NCBI GenBank assembly: GCA_049889535.1
Contig: JBMHDF010000014.1
Location: forward strand, 1 to 42,859
From: JAYQKL01 sp049889535
GTDB taxonomy: Bacteria > Pseudomonadota > Alphaproteobacteria > RS24
DNA length: 42,859 nucleotides
Reading direction: 5' to 3'
Notes under the pieces: model-generated
Told to the model about the DNA's origin: nothing
The model's input: the letters and a program-made list of their open reading frames with translations, nothing else
Databases searched by the model: none
Shown here: positions 18,042-26,377 of the stretch, in pieces
Layout: the number at the start of each line of letters is the position of its first letter
Numbering within the stretch: position 1 is the first letter of the stretch
Translations under genes and position numbers: made by a program

Positions 18042-18239
18042 ATGGAAGACAAACAAGACAGCCCTGAAACGCGCCGTCGTGCCGCCGCCCATCGCGCTCT
18101 AGAAGAAGCTCAAGCGCGGCGAAAGGAAAAAGCGGCGCAACATAATGCGCACCGGCCCAAAGAAACAGGTGGTCAGGAAGGCCCCGAACCCACCCGCTAT
18201 GGCGATTGGGAAAAAGAGGGCATTATTTCCGATTTTTGA
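18042..18239 (+). CDS. DUF1674 / SdhAF4-family succinate dehydrogenase assembly factor
   Basis: A 65-residue basic protein whose C-terminus, GPEPTRYGDWEKEGIISDF, is the hallmark of the DUF1674 family, homologous to mitochondrial SDHAF4, which helps flavinate or protect the SdhA subunit. The first 45 residues are charged and probably disordered. In alphaproteobacteria the family is commonly found beside rsmB, as here. Its last 43 bases overlap the 3' end of the convergent hydrolase gene. A near-palindrome CACTTG-G-CAAGTG at 18004-18016 lies in the shared promoter region with rsmB. Confidence 0.88.
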   Translation: MEDKQDSPETRRRAAAHRALEEAQARRKEKAAQHNAHRPKETGGQEGPEPTRYGDWEKEGIISDF

Positions 18240-19213
18240 GGGCTGCTTTTAAGCTGTGTCCGCTGGCGCAAAAACGACAAAACCGCCGCCTCAATGAGCG
18301 TTGGTTGTTCTGGCAGCAGCGCATGACCTGCATCTGGCAAGGTTAAAGTGCTGACACGGTCTGGAAATTCTTGTTGCAAAACATCACCTGACAAAGCTGG
18401 TGGGGCGACGCTATCCTGCGCCCCTTGAATGACAAAAAGCGGCTTTCCGCCAGCGTGATACCAGTCCTGCGCGGGCGTATTGGCGGTGGCGGCAGCTTGC
18501 GTAAAGGCTGTTGATAGGCGCCAGCCCTTTATCCAATAATCAGGTATGGTGCTTGTTGGGGAAAAAAACGCATAACGCAAGCGCGGCTCCCGCCATTGGT
18601 TAGGCATAAAAAGCCACAGGCTTTGCATCAGACTTTTTTCTGCAATGGCTGATAGGGGCGCAACCCCACCCGCAGCTAATAAAATAACAGCATCGGTTTT
18701 ATTCGTATATTTGGTGGCAAAACTGCGCGCCACACGATTGCCAAAGGCGTGGCCAATCAAAATAATCTCTGGGTCAGCCAGTCTTTGGCTCGCTTGCAAA
18801 TGGGCATGCAGTGCCGCGACATCATCAGCCAAATCAAACAGGGTGATATCCTCCAACACGACGCCGCTTTCATCGTGCATGCCCCGCGGGTCGAGCAGAT
18901 ATGTAGTGTATCCAGCTGCGTTTAACGCGGCGGCCAATTCGTTAAAATCGCTGGCTGGACGGGCTAAAGATGGAATTAAAACCACCGCTTGGTCATGATG
19001 GGTAACAGCTTCAGGCGGGGTGCTGGTGTGAAAACTAATAATAATCTCGCCATGTTGGGATGGCCGTTTGATTTGTTCCAAACTGCCGATTGCCGCGCGG
19101 GTTTGGGCGTTATGCTGATATTGGAAAAAACCAGTAATCGCTAAGATAGCGCAAAAACTCAGGCTAATAAGCAGCCACCTTAGAAGACGTTTTTTGATAT
19201 TTTTCAAACGCAT
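18197..19213 (-). CDS. Alpha/beta-hydrolase fold protein lacking the nucleophilic serine
   Basis: A 338-residue protein with an N-terminal membrane anchor (about residues 10-30) and an alpha/beta-hydrolase domain: VVLIPSLARPASDFNEL, YLLDPRGMHDESG, an acid candidate in VIQGAQDSVAPP and the histidine in PDAGHALLPEQP. The nucleophile elbow reads ILIGHAFGNRVAR, so alanine (A156; codon GCC at 18748-18746) replaces the serine. The protein is therefore either non-catalytic in the usual way or belongs to a subgroup with altered chemistry. GGGGGAT precedes the ATG. Its end overlaps the SdhAF4 gene by 43 bases on the opposite strand. Confidence 0.8.
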   Translation of the reverse strand: MRLKNIKKRLLRWLLISLSFCAILAITGFFQYQHNAQTRAAIGSLEQIKRPSQHGEIIISFHTSTPPEAVTHHDQAVVLIPSLARPASDFNELAAALNAAGYTTYLLDPRGMHDESGVVLEDITLFDLADDVAALHAHLQASQRLADPEIILIGHAFGNRVARSFATKYTNKTDAVILLAAGGVAPLSAIAEKSLMQSLWLFMPNQWREPRLRYAFFSPTSTIPDYWIKGWRLSTAFTQAAATANTPAQDWYHAGGKPLFVIQGAQDSVAPPALSGDVLQQEFPDRVSTLTLPDAGHALLPEQPTLIEAAVLSFLRQRTQLKSSPQKSEIMPSFSQSP

Positions 19214-19236
19214 ATCCCCCAGCTCGTTTTGCTTTA

Positions 19237-19279
19237 CCTGATAGTGCCTGATAGTGCCTGATAGTGCCTGATAGTGCCT
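19237..19279. repeat. Four tandem copies of a 10-bp unit upstream of the hydrolase gene
   Basis: The unit CCTGATAGTG occurs four times head to tail from 19237 to 19276, plus a partial copy, ending 24 bases upstream of the hydrolase start codon. The copies are exact. It sits where the leftward promoter should be, so copy-number change could alter expression; a role is not shown. Confidence 0.9.
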
Positions 19280-19661
19280 TTATCCGGCGTGTTGCGCAAG
19301 CCAGTTTTAGGGGACTATAGGGGGTTATAGGAGGACTATCCGGCATTATCCGCCACCCCCTTTTCCTGTTCCCAATCTGTTCAGGTTGTCAATTCTCTTA
19401 ATCTAAAATAAACTTTTTTTCGTTCATCTTTATTCATGCAGCCCCTCTGTCGGGTTGCCTACCCGATACAAAACCCTTGTGGGAAAAGGTAGGGTTTCTT
19501 TCCATGGATAGAGATGAACACAGCCCGGCACCTGCCGGTCATGACGGCGCTTTAATTGTGGAGAAAGAATAATGAATAAGCTGTTCGTACCCGCTCATGC
19601 TGGTTAAGATTATTGAGTCTTTTCGGGTGCAAAATAACTTGTTCTTAGCTAATCTGCACCT
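19280..19661. other. Non-coding stretch with candidate structured RNA (19450-19497)
   Basis: No convincing protein gene is visible in this stretch. TCGGGT/ACCCGA (19450-19455, 19461-19466) and AAACCCT/AGGGTTT (19471-19477, 19491-19497) form two adjacent hairpins. CCTACC (19458-19463) could instead pair with GGTAGG (19488-19493), giving mutually exclusive folds. A third hairpin, CCGGC-ACCT-GCCGG, follows within 19501-19560. A 22-codon frame starts at 19504 and an 11-codon frame with GGAG follows, which might be leader peptides. No known riboswitch class was recognised. Confidence 0.35.
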
Positions 19662-20132
19662 ATGGATAGAAATAAATTCATAATACAACCACTGATTGTA
19701 TGTGCGGCACTGCTTGGTTTTACCCTTAGCTTTGTGACTGCCCTTGATGCCAAAACCCGCCAAAAGCAAATTCTGCCAGGCCCGTTTCAATTTGATGTTT
19801 TAGATGTTTATGATGGTGACACTTTCACGGCGCGGATTGATATTTGGCTAGGGCAGACAGTGACCGTCAAAATTCGTTTAACCGAAATTGATACACCTGA
19901 AATGCGCGGTAAATGCGCTTTTGAAACACAGCTTGCGCAACAAGCGCGTCAGTTCTCAAAAAATTGGCTGCAGCAAGAAGGGTTGGTTCTGACCAATGTG
20001 CATTATGGCACTTATGCTGGCCGTGTCTTAGCAACGGCGCAAACCAAAAAGGGCGAGACTTTATCCTCAGCTTTGCTCAATGCCAATTTAGCTAAGCCCT
20101 ATCTTGGCCGGCGCGCGCAATGGTGTAACTAA
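19662..20132 (+). CDS. Secreted thermonuclease-like (SNase family) protein
   Basis: A 156-residue protein with an N-terminal hydrophobic signal (about residues 8-28) and an OB-fold staphylococcal-nuclease domain. Catalytic positions are conserved: DGDTF (D51, D53), the arginine in VKIRL (R72), IDTPE (D77, E80) and the second arginine in YAGRVLA (R121). It probably cleaves nucleic acid in the periplasm or outside the cell with calcium. No Shine-Dalgarno precedes the ATG; a possible promoter (TTGAGT at 19613, TAACTT at 19635) would leave a very short leader. A terminator follows directly. Confidence 0.85.
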   Translation: MDRNKFIIQPLIVCAALLGFTLSFVTALDAKTRQKQILPGPFQFDVLDVYDGDTFTARIDIWLGQTVTVKIRLTEIDTPEMRGKCAFETQLAQQARQFSKNWLQQEGLVLTNVHYGTYAGRVLATAQTKKGETLSSALLNANLAKPYLGRRAQWCN

Positions 20133-20161
20133 GCGCCCGAGCAAAGGGCGCAAGCTTTTTT
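20133..20161 (+). terminator. Intrinsic terminator after the nuclease gene
   Basis: GCGCCC (20133-20138) pairs with GGGCGC (20146-20151) around a seven-base loop and is followed by a T-run at 20156-20161. It begins right after the stop codon and ends two bases before the acsA stop. Confidence 0.8.
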
Positions 20162-20163
20162 GC

Positions 20164-22107
20164 TTAATCGCGATTTTGACGATTTTCGACTAAATTATCG
20201 ACAACCGAGGGGTCGGCCAAAGTCGAAGTGTCGCCCAGATTAGAAAAATCATTTTCGGCAATTTTTCGTAAAATCCGTCGCATGATTTTGCCAGAACGGG
20301 TTTTGGGCAGGCTTGGCGCAAACTGAATATGGTCGGGCGTTGCGATGGGGCCAATTTCTGTGCGCACCCATTTCACCAGCTCTGATTTCAGCTCATCACT
20401 ATCTGGCGTGCCGAGATTAAGCGTCACATAGCAATAAATTCCCTGCCCTTTAATATCATGCGGATAACCAACCACAGCGGCTTCGGCGACATCTGCATGT
20501 GCCACCAGCGCGCTTTCAACCTCTGCCGTACCTAATCGGTGGCCGGAAACATTCAACACATCATCAACGCGACCGGTTATCCAATAATAACCATCTGCAT
20601 CACGGCGACAGCCATCGCCAGTGAAATATTTACCGGGATATTGAATAAAATAAGTCTCGATGAAACGCTGATGGTCGCCATAGACTGTACGCATTTGGCC
20701 AGGCCAGCTATCGGCAATGCATAAATTGCCCGAAGTCGCCCCTTCAAGCTCATAGCCATCTGTGTCAACCAAAACGGGTCGAATACCAAAAAAGGGCCGC
20801 GTTGCAGAGCCGGGCTTTAAGGGTGTTGCGCCGGGCAGGGGGCTAATGAGAACGCCACCTGTTTCGGTTTGCCACCATGTGTCCACAATCGGGCAACGCC
20901 CATCGCCAACCTCGCGATGATACCAAAGCCAAGCTTCGGGGTTTATGGGCTCGCCAACTGAACCAAGCAATCTGATTGAAGAGCGGTCGCAGCTTTTTAC
21001 CGGCTCAACACCTTCTGCCATCAGCGCGCGTAAAGCCGTTGGCGCGGTGTAAAAAATATTGACCTGATGTTTGTCACAGACTTGCCAAAAACGCGCGCTG
21101 TCAGGATAATTTGGCACGCCCTCAAACATAAGGGTGGTGGCGCCATTGGCCAGCGGGCCATAAACAATATAAGAATGACCCGTCACCCAGCCGACATCAG
21201 CCGTGCACCAATAAACTTCACCTTCCTTATAATCAAACACATATTCATGCGTCATGGCGGCATAAACCAAATAGCCGCCGCTTGTGTGCAGCACGCCTTT
21301 TGGTTTGCCCGTTGAACCGGATGTGTACAGAATAAAGAGCGGATCCTCTGCGTTCATTTCTTCCGCAGGACAATCCGCATCAACAGATTGGCGCGCCTGA
21401 TGATACCAAACATCGCGGCCGTTTTTCATATCAACCCCTGATGCGGTGCGCTCAACCACGACCACTGCGCTGACATCTGGGCATTTTTCAAGTGCGGCAT
21501 CAACATTGGCTTTAAGCGGTATCGTTTTGCCACCGCGTATGCCTTCATCTGCGGTGATGACAAAATGACTGTCGCAATCCAAAATACGGCCCGCTAAAGC
21601 TTCGGGTGAAAAGCCACCAAACACAACTGAATGAACGGCGCCAATGCGCGCGCAGGCTAGCATGGCATAGGCGGCCTCAGGTATCATTGGCATATAGATT
21701 GTGACACGATCGCCTTTTTTCACCCCTTGCGCCTTCAGCACATTGGCAAAAGTGCAAACTTCCTCATGCAATTGTTTGTAGCTAATATGCGCATCTTGGT
21801 TTGGGTCATCTCCTTCCCAAATAATCGCCGTCTGGTCGCCCCGTTTTGCCAAATGGCGGTCAATGCAATTTACCGATACATTTAACGCCCCATCTTCATA
21901 CCATTTCACGGACACATCACCTTTTGAGTAATGCGTGTTTTTCACTTTGCTATAAGGTTTTATCCAGTCAATCCGTTTGCCATGTTTGCCCCAAAAAGCA
22001 TCTGGGTCTTGTAAGCTTTCTTCATACATAGCGAAATAGGTTTGCTCATCGGCCAGTGTATTTTGTTTTGCCGCTTCCGGTACGTTGAAAATAATATCGT
22101 CGGACAT
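20164..22107 (-). CDS. acsA: Acetyl-CoA synthetase
   Basis: A 647-residue AMP-forming ligase of normal Acs length, making acetyl-CoA from acetate and ATP. It shows the phosphate-binding motif YTSGSTGKPKGVLHTSGGYL, DTWWQTETGG, the hinge region GRVDDVLNVSGHR, and the C-terminal PKTRSGKIMRR containing the lysine that is acetylated in known Acs proteins to switch activity. GGAGGG lies before the ATG, inside the end of the MFS gene, whose stop overlaps the start (TAATG). The pair is probably one transcript for uptake and activation of a carboxylate (inference). Confidence 0.97.
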   Translation of the reverse strand: MSDDIIFNVPEAAKQNTLADEQTYFAMYEESLQDPDAFWGKHGKRIDWIKPYSKVKNTHYSKGDVSVKWYEDGALNVSVNCIDRHLAKRGDQTAIIWEGDDPNQDAHISYKQLHEEVCTFANVLKAQGVKKGDRVTIYMPMIPEAAYAMLACARIGAVHSVVFGGFSPEALAGRILDCDSHFVITADEGIRGGKTIPLKANVDAALEKCPDVSAVVVVERTASGVDMKNGRDVWYHQARQSVDADCPAEEMNAEDPLFILYTSGSTGKPKGVLHTSGGYLVYAAMTHEYVFDYKEGEVYWCTADVGWVTGHSYIVYGPLANGATTLMFEGVPNYPDSARFWQVCDKHQVNIFYTAPTALRALMAEGVEPVKSCDRSSIRLLGSVGEPINPEAWLWYHREVGDGRCPIVDTWWQTETGGVLISPLPGATPLKPGSATRPFFGIRPVLVDTDGYELEGATSGNLCIADSWPGQMRTVYGDHQRFIETYFIQYPGKYFTGDGCRRDADGYYWITGRVDDVLNVSGHRLGTAEVESALVAHADVAEAAVVGYPHDIKGQGIYCYVTLNLGTPDSDELKSELVKWVRTEIGPIATPDHIQFAPSLPKTRSGKIMRRILRKIAENDFSNLGDTSTLADPSVVDNLVENRQNRD

Positions 22108-23399
22108 TATGAACCCTCCTCATCGAAAATCTTTTGCTTGTCAGTTTTGAAATATTTTCCGCTCAAATAAAACATAGGTGCGGTCAAACATGACACAAAC
22201 ATAAAAAATATTAAAGTTGTTGAATAAGGCGCGCGGCTGCCACGCTCGATAAGAACATCAATCATAATCCCCGCGCCTGTCGCGCCAAACGCCAGCCCAA
22301 GCAGATTCATGGTCAAGATGAAAAACGCAATCATGGTCGCACGAATATGCGGTGGGGTGAGCTCCTGCACAGTTGCATAGCTTGGCCCGTAAAACATGCC
22401 AAGCTGGAAGAATCCCATAAAAATACCAAGATAGATTATGGGGTTGTCGCCGCTGACAAAGCGATAGGCAATGGTGATGGGCGCGATGATAATAAAAGCC
22501 CAAAATAAAAACATAGGCCGCCCAGTTTTGAGCTTGGCTTGCCACAAATCACCAAAAAAACCACCGAATAAATTGCCTAATATACCGCCCGCCGCCGCTA
22601 GCCAGCCAGCGGTAATGGCGATTTCATCGCGGTCAAAATTGCGCTCTTCCACCAGCCAGCGTTGGTCAAAATTTGCCGCCCCCAAAATGACATGAAAAAA
22701 CACACTGGCGAGAAATATTGATTGTAAAGAGCGCGACGCTTTAAAAACCTGCCACATATCTTTAAGCGAGTCTTTTAACGGTATGGCAGGCGCGGCTTGC
22801 GCGGCTATTTTGCGGCTTTGACGCGTTTCGGGTATTAATAAAAGCAGAGCCGCTAGCCCTACGCCTAAGCCACCGATTAAGTAAAAACAATTGCGCCAGC
22901 CAATCATTGGCCCTAAATAGCCAACAATCAGCAAGCTTGCGGCGACACCAACTGGCACGCCGAGATAATAAATGCCAGAGACGAGTCCCATATGGCGGGC
23001 GGGAAAGCGATCCGCCAAAATAGAAATGGAAGTAGGGGTCGCGGCGCTTTCTCCAATGCCAATAAAAAGGCGAGGGATAAGCATGCCGACAAAACTTTTG
23101 GCCATGCCCGTTGCGGCGGTTAAAACGCTCCAAAGGGTTACCGCGGCGGCGAGCAATCTGGGGCGGTGTGTGCGGTCAGCCAAAGCGCCCATAAATAAAC
23201 CCATCAGACAATAGAAAAATAAAAAAGCGATGCCGGTCAAAAATCCGAATTGCTTATTGGTGATGTTCAAATCTGGATCATCAAGAATATAATTCGAGAA
23301 ACTGGCAATAAGCTGGCGGTCAATAAAGTTAAAAATATTGATGACCATCAACAAAGCCAAAATCGCCATATTAACAGTTCGCTGGTTTTCCTTACGCAT
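22107..23399 (-). CDS. MFS transporter, spinster-like
   Basis: A 430-residue carrier with about 12 membrane segments. FNFIDRQLIASF at the first helix, GALADRTHRPRLLA in loop 2-3 and RLFIGIGESAATPTSISIL in helix 4 are typical of the spinster-like major facilitator group. The substrate is unknown; coupling to acsA (TAATG) suggests acetate or another carboxylate, but this is only contextual. The ATG at 23399 is chosen for the preceding GGGGGG; a GTG seven codons earlier is less likely. Confidence 0.82.
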   Translation of the reverse strand: MRKENQRTVNMAILALLMVINIFNFIDRQLIASFSNYILDDPDLNITNKQFGFLTGIAFLFFYCLMGLFMGALADRTHRPRLLAAAVTLWSVLTAATGMAKSFVGMLIPRLFIGIGESAATPTSISILADRFPARHMGLVSGIYYLGVPVGVAASLLIVGYLGPMIGWRNCFYLIGGLGVGLAALLLLIPETRQSRKIAAQAAPAIPLKDSLKDMWQVFKASRSLQSIFLASVFFHVILGAANFDQRWLVEERNFDRDEIAITAGWLAAAGGILGNLFGGFFGDLWQAKLKTGRPMFLFWAFIIIAPITIAYRFVSGDNPIIYLGIFMGFFQLGMFYGPSYATVQELTPPHIRATMIAFFILTMNLLGLAFGATGAGIMIDVLIERGSRAPYSTTLIFFMFVSCLTAPMFYLSGKYFKTDKQKIFDEEGS

Positions 23400-23480
23400 A
23401 ATCCCCCCCGATGACGCCACTTACCCGACTTCGTCCATTATTTATGATGCGTCTGTCTTAGCCTGACAAATGGCGCGGTA

Positions 23481-23819
23481 TTAGGCAAGAATTATTGTAT
23501 CGTCTTTGACTTCAAATGCGATTTTGTTCAGGCTTTTGCCTTTGCAGGGGCCGGCAAAACATTTCCCATTTTCATCAAATTGCGCGCCATGAGCGGAACA
23601 GATTAAAGCGGTTTTATCGAGGGTTAAAAACTTATCTGGAAATGTTTCGAGCGGCGGGCCTAAATGTGGGCAGGCGTTTTCAAACAAATAGAGTCCGTAT
23701 TTGCTATGCCATAACACCATGTTGAATTCTGTATCACCCATCTCAAAGCTGAAACCTTTTGCGCTGTCGAGCGGCAAATCTTTGAGATTACATAAAACGG
23801 TGCCTTTGGGCGGGCGCAT
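23481..23819 (-). CDS. Rieske [2Fe-2S] domain protein
   Basis: A 112-residue single-domain Rieske ferredoxin-like protein. The cluster ligands are visible as ACPHLGPPLE and, about 20 residues on, ICSAHGAQF, giving two Cys-His pairs. It has no signal or membrane anchor, so it is probably a soluble electron carrier or a subunit of an oxygenase system; no oxygenase gene is nearby. It starts three bases after the stop of the EVE gene and is probably co-translated with it. Confidence 0.88.
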   Translation of the reverse strand: MRPPKGTVLCNLKDLPLDSAKGFSFEMGDTEFNMVLWHSKYGLYLFENACPHLGPPLETFPDKFLTLDKTALICSAHGAQFDENGKCFAGPCKGKSLNKIAFEVKDDTIILA

Positions 23820-23822
23820 GGA

Positions 23823-24272
23823 TTAAAACGCGGTGCGGGTTTTGCCGCTGGGGTCAAGCCCACACAGATTGCAGACAATTTTCCATTCTTGCGCCGCGAC
23901 GGGTTGCACCGAAAGCCGAGAATTGTTCACCAACACCATGTCCTCTAATCTTGGGTCGCCTTTAATTTCTTGAAGCGTGATATGGGTGGCGGCGGTCTCA
24001 AGCGCCATAATATCGACCATGCCAAAGCGGCCTTTTGGGTCGGTGTGGTCTGGATAATGTTCTTTAATTACTTCTACAGTACCCATAATGCGTTTTTCAT
24101 TCACCGAGTGATAAAAAAATCCCATATCGCCAATTTTCATTTGCTTCATATTTTTGTTGGCTAAAAAATTACGCACACCGTCCCAATGCTCGCCCGCTTT
24201 GCCACGCTTGCATTGATCTTCCCAAGACCATGTATTGGGTTCGGATTTAAATAACCAATAGGCTTTTGCCAT
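23823..24272 (-). CDS. EVE-domain protein
   Basis: A 149-residue PUA-like EVE protein (YWLFKSEPNTWSWEDQ, HWDGVRNFLANKNMKQMKIGD, FYHSVNEKRIMG), a family related to eukaryotic THYN1 and thought to bind modified bases in nucleic acid. Length fits a stand-alone member. In alphaproteobacteria it commonly follows gpsA and a YCII gene, as here: 13 bases separate it from the YCII gene and three from the Rieske gene. Function in this organism is not known. Confidence 0.92.
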   Translation of the reverse strand: MAKAYWLFKSEPNTWSWEDQCKRGKAGEHWDGVRNFLANKNMKQMKIGDMGFFYHSVNEKRIMGTVEVIKEHYPDHTDPKGRFGMVDIMALETAATHITLQEIKGDPRLEDMVLVNNSRLSVQPVAAQEWKIVCNLCGLDPSGKTRTAF

Positions 24273-24285
24273 TTTTATCTCCTAT

Positions 24286-24579
24286 TTATTTGCTCTCAAG
24301 CCCGCCATATGCGTGCAACCAGGGGTGAATTTCAGTGCGTGCAAAAAGGCCGGCGCGTTTATAAGGGTCATTTTCTGCCCAATTTTCTGCGGCTTGCCGG
24401 TCTTCACATTCCAATAAAATATGGCTGCCAATCATATCTTGCCCATCTTCACTTAAATATGGGCCAGCAAATTTCACTTGCGGGCTGGCTTGCAAAAAAG
24501 ATAAATGCTTGTCGCGATTGGCCTTGCGAATATGCCCTGCATTCTGCTTATCCCAACATATTAAACTGTATAAAGCCAT
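24286..24579 (-). CDS. YciI-like (YCII-related domain) protein
   Basis: A 97-residue ferredoxin-fold protein with the family features: ICWDKQNAGHIRKANRDKHL near the start, a central KFAGPYLSEDGQDMIGS and the C-terminal WAENDPYKRAGLFARTEIHP. The His and Asp thought to be functional in the family are present. No reaction is established for this subgroup. GGAG precedes the ATG. It lies 51 bases after gpsA and before the EVE gene in a conserved order. Confidence 0.92.
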   Translation of the reverse strand: MALYSLICWDKQNAGHIRKANRDKHLSFLQASPQVKFAGPYLSEDGQDMIGSHILLECEDRQAAENWAENDPYKRAGLFARTEIHPWLHAYGGLESK

Positions 24580-24630
24580 TTTTTACTCCAAACTCTTCAT
24601 CAGCTCATTATAACAAAAAATGTGGCGGAC

Positions 24631-25689
24631 TTAACCCTCTCCAATTACGGGACGGGCGAGCAGTTGCACAATCGCCGCATCGACATCGAGGCGGCCATCA
24701 ATAATATCCGCAATCGCTAAACATATTGGCATATCGATATCATGTTTCTGGCTCAGTTTTTGAACCGCCTGTGCGCTCAAAGCCCCTTCGCTGACAGAAT
24801 TTCGCGCGGCGAGAATATCCCCGGCCTTTTGCCCCTCCCCAAGTGCTATGCCAAGCGAGAAATTGCGCGAGGTTGGGCTTGAGCAGGTTAAAATTAAATC
24901 TCCCAAGCCAGACAGGCCAGCCAGCGTTTCGCGGCGGGCGCCTAAAGCATCACCCAATCGTGTCATTTCAGCAAAGCCGCGGGCGGTCAAGGCGGCGCGG
25001 GCGCTATCGCCTAATTGTTTACCCTGCACAATGCCGCAAGCAATGGCGAGAACATTTTTTATCGCACCCCCAATTTCAGCGCCAATCACATCATCTGATG
25101 GATAGGCGCGAAAGGTTGGTTGCGAAATGGCGGCGGCGAGACTTTCTCCAAATTTAGGATCTTGGCTGGCTAGCGTGATGGCTGTTGGCAGGCCTTTCGC
25201 GACATCAATAGCAAAACTTGGCCCTGATAATACAGCAATGCGATTTGGCGCGAGGTGGTCGGCGGCCACTTCGGACATAAAGCGCAGGCTATCGCGTTCA
25301 ACGCCTTTGGCGCAAAGGGCGATGCCTGTGTCAGCCTTCAAATGGGGTTCCAACTCAGCAAGCACCTGGCCTAAATGTTGGGCAGGGGCAACCATTAAAA
25401 TGGCATCGCGATCCGCCATATCGGCCAGCTGAGATGTCGCCAGTATATTTTCGGGCAAAGTCACATTTGGCAGGAAAACCTTATTTTCATTTGATTGATT
25501 AATGCTTTCAACAACCTCAGTTTCGCGCGCCCAGATTTTGGTGTCGAGTTCGGCGCGGGCGCCAACACAGGCCAGCGCCGTACCCCATGCCCCAGCACCG
25601 ACAATCCCAATTTTTCGAATATGTTTATCCAAGCTTTGGCGCGCGGCCTGCTTGTCATTTTCTGAAATATGCGCTGACATTTCCGTCAT
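24631..25689 (-). CDS. gpsA: Glycerol-3-phosphate dehydrogenase [NAD(P)+]
   Basis: A 352-residue enzyme reducing dihydroxyacetone phosphate to sn-glycerol 3-phosphate for phospholipid synthesis. The dinucleotide fold is shown by IGIVGAGAWGTALA near residue 27, then LSGPSFAIDVAKGLPTA, the catalytic lysine in GGAIKNVLAIACGI and GLSGLGDLILTCSSPTSRN. The N-terminus is about 25 residues longer than usual. AGGAG lies before the ATG at 25689. In related genomes it usually follows tsaD directly; here an AT-rich islet on the other strand separates them. Confidence 0.96.
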   Translation of the reverse strand: MTEMSAHISENDKQAARQSLDKHIRKIGIVGAGAWGTALACVGARAELDTKIWARETEVVESINQSNENKVFLPNVTLPENILATSQLADMADRDAILMVAPAQHLGQVLAELEPHLKADTGIALCAKGVERDSLRFMSEVAADHLAPNRIAVLSGPSFAIDVAKGLPTAITLASQDPKFGESLAAAISQPTFRAYPSDDVIGAEIGGAIKNVLAIACGIVQGKQLGDSARAALTARGFAEMTRLGDALGARRETLAGLSGLGDLILTCSSPTSRNFSLGIALGEGQKAGDILAARNSVSEGALSAQAVQKLSQKHDIDMPICLAIADIIDGRLDVDAAIVQLLARPVIGEG

Positions 25690-25724
25690 GCGAACTCCTT
25701 TGCGCGTAAATACGAATTAATGAC

Positions 25725-25752
25725 GATTAAATAATTTGTTGATTATTTAATC
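25725..25752. promoter_or_regulatory. Perfect 11-bp inverted repeat between gpsA and tetR (candidate TetR operator)
   Basis: GATTAAATAAT (25725-25735) and ATTATTTAATC (25742-25752) are exact reverse complements with a six-base spacer. The site lies 22 bases before the tetR start and 36 bases before gpsA, the typical place for an autoregulatory TetR operator. It could also control gpsA. Confidence 0.65.
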
Positions 25753-25774
25753 AATCTGGAAATATAACTAATAC

Positions 25775-26377
25775 ATGCAGGATAATGATAGCTTTATTCG
25801 AAATCAAATTATAGACGCTGCCATCGCAAGATTTGAGCATTATGGTTATTTTAAAACCACAATTGCTGAAATTGCGAAAGATTGCGACATGTCACCTGGC
25901 AATATTTATCGCTATTTTAAAGGCAAGCTTGAAATTGCAACTGAAATTGCGCGCGCGGAATCGATTGCACAGGTTGAGCGCCTGCGGCCATTAATTGAGT
26001 GCCAATATCGCTCGGCGCGCCAAAAGCTTGAAGAAATCATGTTTCAAGAACTGCGCAATACATTTCACCAGCTCGAAAATAACGAAAAAGTGGTGGAGCT
26101 GGTGCAATATGTGGTGAATGAGCGCCCGCGGTTTTTGGTTGAAAGTCTCCGACGCGAGCGGCGGGTTTTGGCGATTGTGCTGGAGCATGGGCGCAAATCC
26201 GGTGAATTTAAAGTTAATGATGTGAGTAAGGCTGCTGCGATTTTGCAGTCTGCGACCATGAAATTTCATTATCCGCAATTATTTACCCACCAAACACTAG
26301 CTGAACTTGAAGAAGAATTACACAATTTGCTGGATTTGATATTTGACGGGCTGGTGCAGCGCCAAATCACCGAATAA
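25775..26377 (+). CDS. TetR-family transcriptional regulator
   Basis: A 200-residue regulator with a clear N-terminal TetR helix-turn-helix (FKTTIAEIAKDCDMSPGNIY, then RYFKGKLEIA, about residues 25-55). The C-terminal domain is rich in charged helices (VVELVQYVVNERPRF, ERRVLAIVLEHGRK) and resembles the TetR C-terminal type with a long helical dimer interface. The effector is unknown. No strong Shine-Dalgarno is seen. It is divergent from gpsA across a perfect inverted repeat and followed by an extremely AT-rich stretch. It differs from the other TetR gene of the window. Confidence 0.9.
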   Translation: MQDNDSFIRNQIIDAAIARFEHYGYFKTTIAEIAKDCDMSPGNIYRYFKGKLEIATEIARAESIAQVERLRPLIECQYRSARQKLEEIMFQELRNTFHQLENNEKVVELVQYVVNERPRFLVESLRRERRVLAIVLEHGRKSGEFKVNDVSKAAAILQSATMKFHYPQLFTHQTLAELEEELHNLLDLIFDGLVQRQITE

